The notes below the pieces were generated by a model. That model did no database searches. It was not told where the DNA came from and saw nothing but the letters and a program-made list of their open reading frames with translations. The translations under genes were made by a program, and so were the position numbers. Of a DNA stretch of 6,154 nucleotides, positions 4,949 through 6,154 are shown in pieces. Every line of letters starts with the position of its first letter. The first letter of the stretch is position 1. The stretch comes from Chloroflexota bacterium (lineage in GTDB: Bacteria > Chloroflexota > UBA6077), in contig JAJYKO010000366.1 of the NCBI GenBank assembly GCA_021788565.1, positions 1 to 6,154 on the forward strand, given 5' to 3'.

Positions 4949-6154
4949 ATGCCGGTCATGAGCACAGGACAGTTCTACGCAAAGACCCTTGAGGCGTACG
5001 GCATTACCCACGTCTTCATGGTGCCCGCGATCTTCCATCAGGCCATGGCCGCGATGGAGGAGACGTCCATCAAGCGGGTGACTACCCACCACGAAATGTC
5101 GGCAGCCTACATGGCCGACGGCTACGCCAGGGCCGGACGCAAGCCGGGGATCTGTATGGGACAGGCCGTAGGGGCAGGGAATCTGGCTGCCGGCTTGCGA
5201 GACGCGTACCAGTCCTGCTCGCCAGTGATCGCGGTCAGCGGAGGGCCGCAGCCTGATGCCCGCTACCGCTACTTCTACCAGGTGGTGGAAGACTTTCCGA
5301 TGTTCGGGCCGGTAACCAAGTTCAACGCCATGGTGCAGAGGCCGGACAGGCTGCCTGACCTGCTGCGCCAGGCCTTCCGTGTTTCCACGACAGGTGCGCC
5401 AGGGCCAGTACATCTCGAGTTCCCAGGGCGGCTTGGGGAACAGATCAACGGTGAGGGCGACTTCGAGGTCATCGTCGAGGAGAAGTTCACCCACTTGCCG
5501 GCCTTCCGAATCGCACCGGATCCCGTTCTCGTGGAGAAGGCGCTGGCGCTGCTGACGGCGGCCGAGCGCCCCGTGATCGTCGCGGGAGGGGGCATCACCG
5601 CGTCCGGGGCCGGAGCCGAGTTGACAGAGCTGGCTGAGAAGCTCTCGATCCCGGTGGCCGTTTCTTTGAACGGCAAGGAGAGTATCCCTGATGACCACCC
5701 GCTCTCCCTCGGCAACGTGGGGACGTACGGGAGGCGTGCCGCGAACAAGATCGTCGAGGAGGCGGACCTCGTCTTCTTCGCGGGTAGCCGAGCGGGTGGT
5801 CTAACGACCAACAACTGGAAGTTACCGCGTCCGGGCACACCTACGATACAGTTGGACATCGACGCGGCTGAGCTGGGAAGGAACTATCCAGCGAAGGTTG
5901 GGATCCTGGGGGATGCCCGGTTGACTCTGAGGCAGATGATAGATGCTACCCCAAGCGTGTCACCCAGAGCTGCGTGGGTCGAGTACGCACAGGATGGTCT
6001 GCGAAAGTGGCGGGCGGAGATGGCACCGGAGTACAGTTCGGATGCGGTACCCATCAGGCCCGAGCGGATCTGCAAGGAGATCAGCGACTTCCTGCCCGAG
6101 AACGCCGTCCTTGTCGCGGACACCGGCCACTCGGCGATCTGGACCGGCACCATG
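4949..6154 (+). CDS. ThDP-dependent enzyme, acetolactate synthase-like superfamily (3' end missing)
   Basis: The frame is open for 402 codons to the window edge; family members are usually 540-600 aa, so roughly the last quarter to third is missing. The ATG at 4949 has GGAGG (4936-4940) 8 bases upstream. The N-terminal ThDP-binding (PYR) domain covers about residues 1-170, with catalytic-type Glu49 in THHEMSAAYMADGYAR (46-61), the residue that activates the ThDP aminopyrimidine ring. The central domain is at about 185-330 (ERPVIVAGGGI, then GNVGTYGRRAANKIVEEADLVFFAGSR). The start of the C-terminal domain, VLVADTGHSAIWTGT, is at the edge; the GDG-type Mg/ThDP site lies beyond the window. Two motifs deviate from consensus: VFMVPA at 22-27 where VFGxPG is usual, and GQAVGAGN where SGPGxxN is usual. 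It may be a decarboxylase or carboligase of a 2-oxo acid. It should not be called IlvB on this evidence: no IlvN gene is seen, although the downstream side is cut off. Confidence 0.88.
   Translation, partial: MPVMSTGQFYAKTLEAYGITHVFMVPAIFHQAMAAMEETSIKRVTTHHEMSAAYMADGYARAGRKPGICMGQAVGAGNLAAGLRDAYQSCSPVIAVSGGPQPDARYRYFYQVVEDFPMFGPVTKFNAMVQRPDRLPDLLRQAFRVSTTGAPGPVHLEFPGRLGEQINGEGDFEVIVEEKFTHLPAFRIAPDPVLVEKALALLTAAERPVIVAGGGITASGAGAELTELAEKLSIPVAVSLNGKESIPDDHPLSLGNVGTYGRRAANKIVEEADLVFFAGSRAGGLTTNNWKLPRPGTPTIQLDIDAAELGRNYPAKVGILGDARLTLRQMIDATPSVSPRAAWVEYAQDGLRKWRAEMAPEYSSDAVPIRPERICKEISDFLPENAVLVADTGHSAIWTGTM

Noticed and set aside
4666..4992. Plus-strand 108-aa ORF across the divergent region
   Set aside because: It runs out of frame into the ThDP gene, is Arg/Cys-rich with no family resemblance, and covers the promoter and palindrome.
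4850..5698. Minus-strand 282-aa ORF opposite the ThDP enzyme
   Set aside because: The plus strand encodes a recognisable ThDP enzyme without interruption. The antisense product has no motifs and is explained by GC-rich codon bias.
5275..6153. Minus-strand ORFs at 5275-5859 and 5884-6153
   Set aside because: They are antisense shadows of the same ThDP gene, with no motifs and no start signals.

Overview
The window is GC-rich chromosomal DNA from a bacterium. It holds six well supported genes, one doubtful small ORF and several conspicuous inverted repeats. The host cannot be named from this sequence alone. A TCATGCTGAGC / GCTCAGGACGACA-type palindromic repeat, GC-rich codon use and a DUF3311 plus MctP-like symporter pair would fit an environmental Chloroflexota-like or similar soil/sediment lineage. 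That is a guess, not a result.

Layout, left to right. Bases 1-407 contain a very long GC-rich hairpin at the left edge, then a less GC-rich stretch with one doubtful 90-codon ORF. A small three-helix membrane protein of DUF5658 type follows on the plus strand (408-740). It converges, with only 15 bp between stop codons, on a minus-strand queuosine-precursor transporter gene of the YhhQ/VUT family (756-1460). A 362-bp gap (1461-1822) carries two separate inverted-repeat structures. Next on the minus strand is queC (1823-2533), encoding the enzyme that makes preQ0. A second minus-strand operon follows: a DUF3311 small membrane protein (4330-4596) overlapping by 8 bp a sodium:solute symporter (2796-4337), with a strong hairpin terminator behind it (2730-2769). 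A 352-bp divergent promoter region (4597-4948) separates this operon from a plus-strand ThDP-dependent enzyme of the acetolactate synthase-like superfamily, which runs off the right edge (4949-6154, 402 codons seen).

Two functional themes stand out. The first is queuosine/7-deazaguanine supply: QueC synthesises preQ0 and the YhhQ-type carrier imports preQ0/preQ1, so this cell may combine synthesis and salvage. The second is a likely organic-acid uptake and use module: the DUF3311/SSS pair resembles monocarboxylate permeases, and the divergent ThDP enzyme acts on 2-oxo acids or a related substrate. The ThDP enzyme keeps the catalytic glutamate but departs from family consensus in two cofactor/substrate-side motifs, so its exact reaction is open. 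I found no CRISPR array, transposase, tRNA or rRNA.
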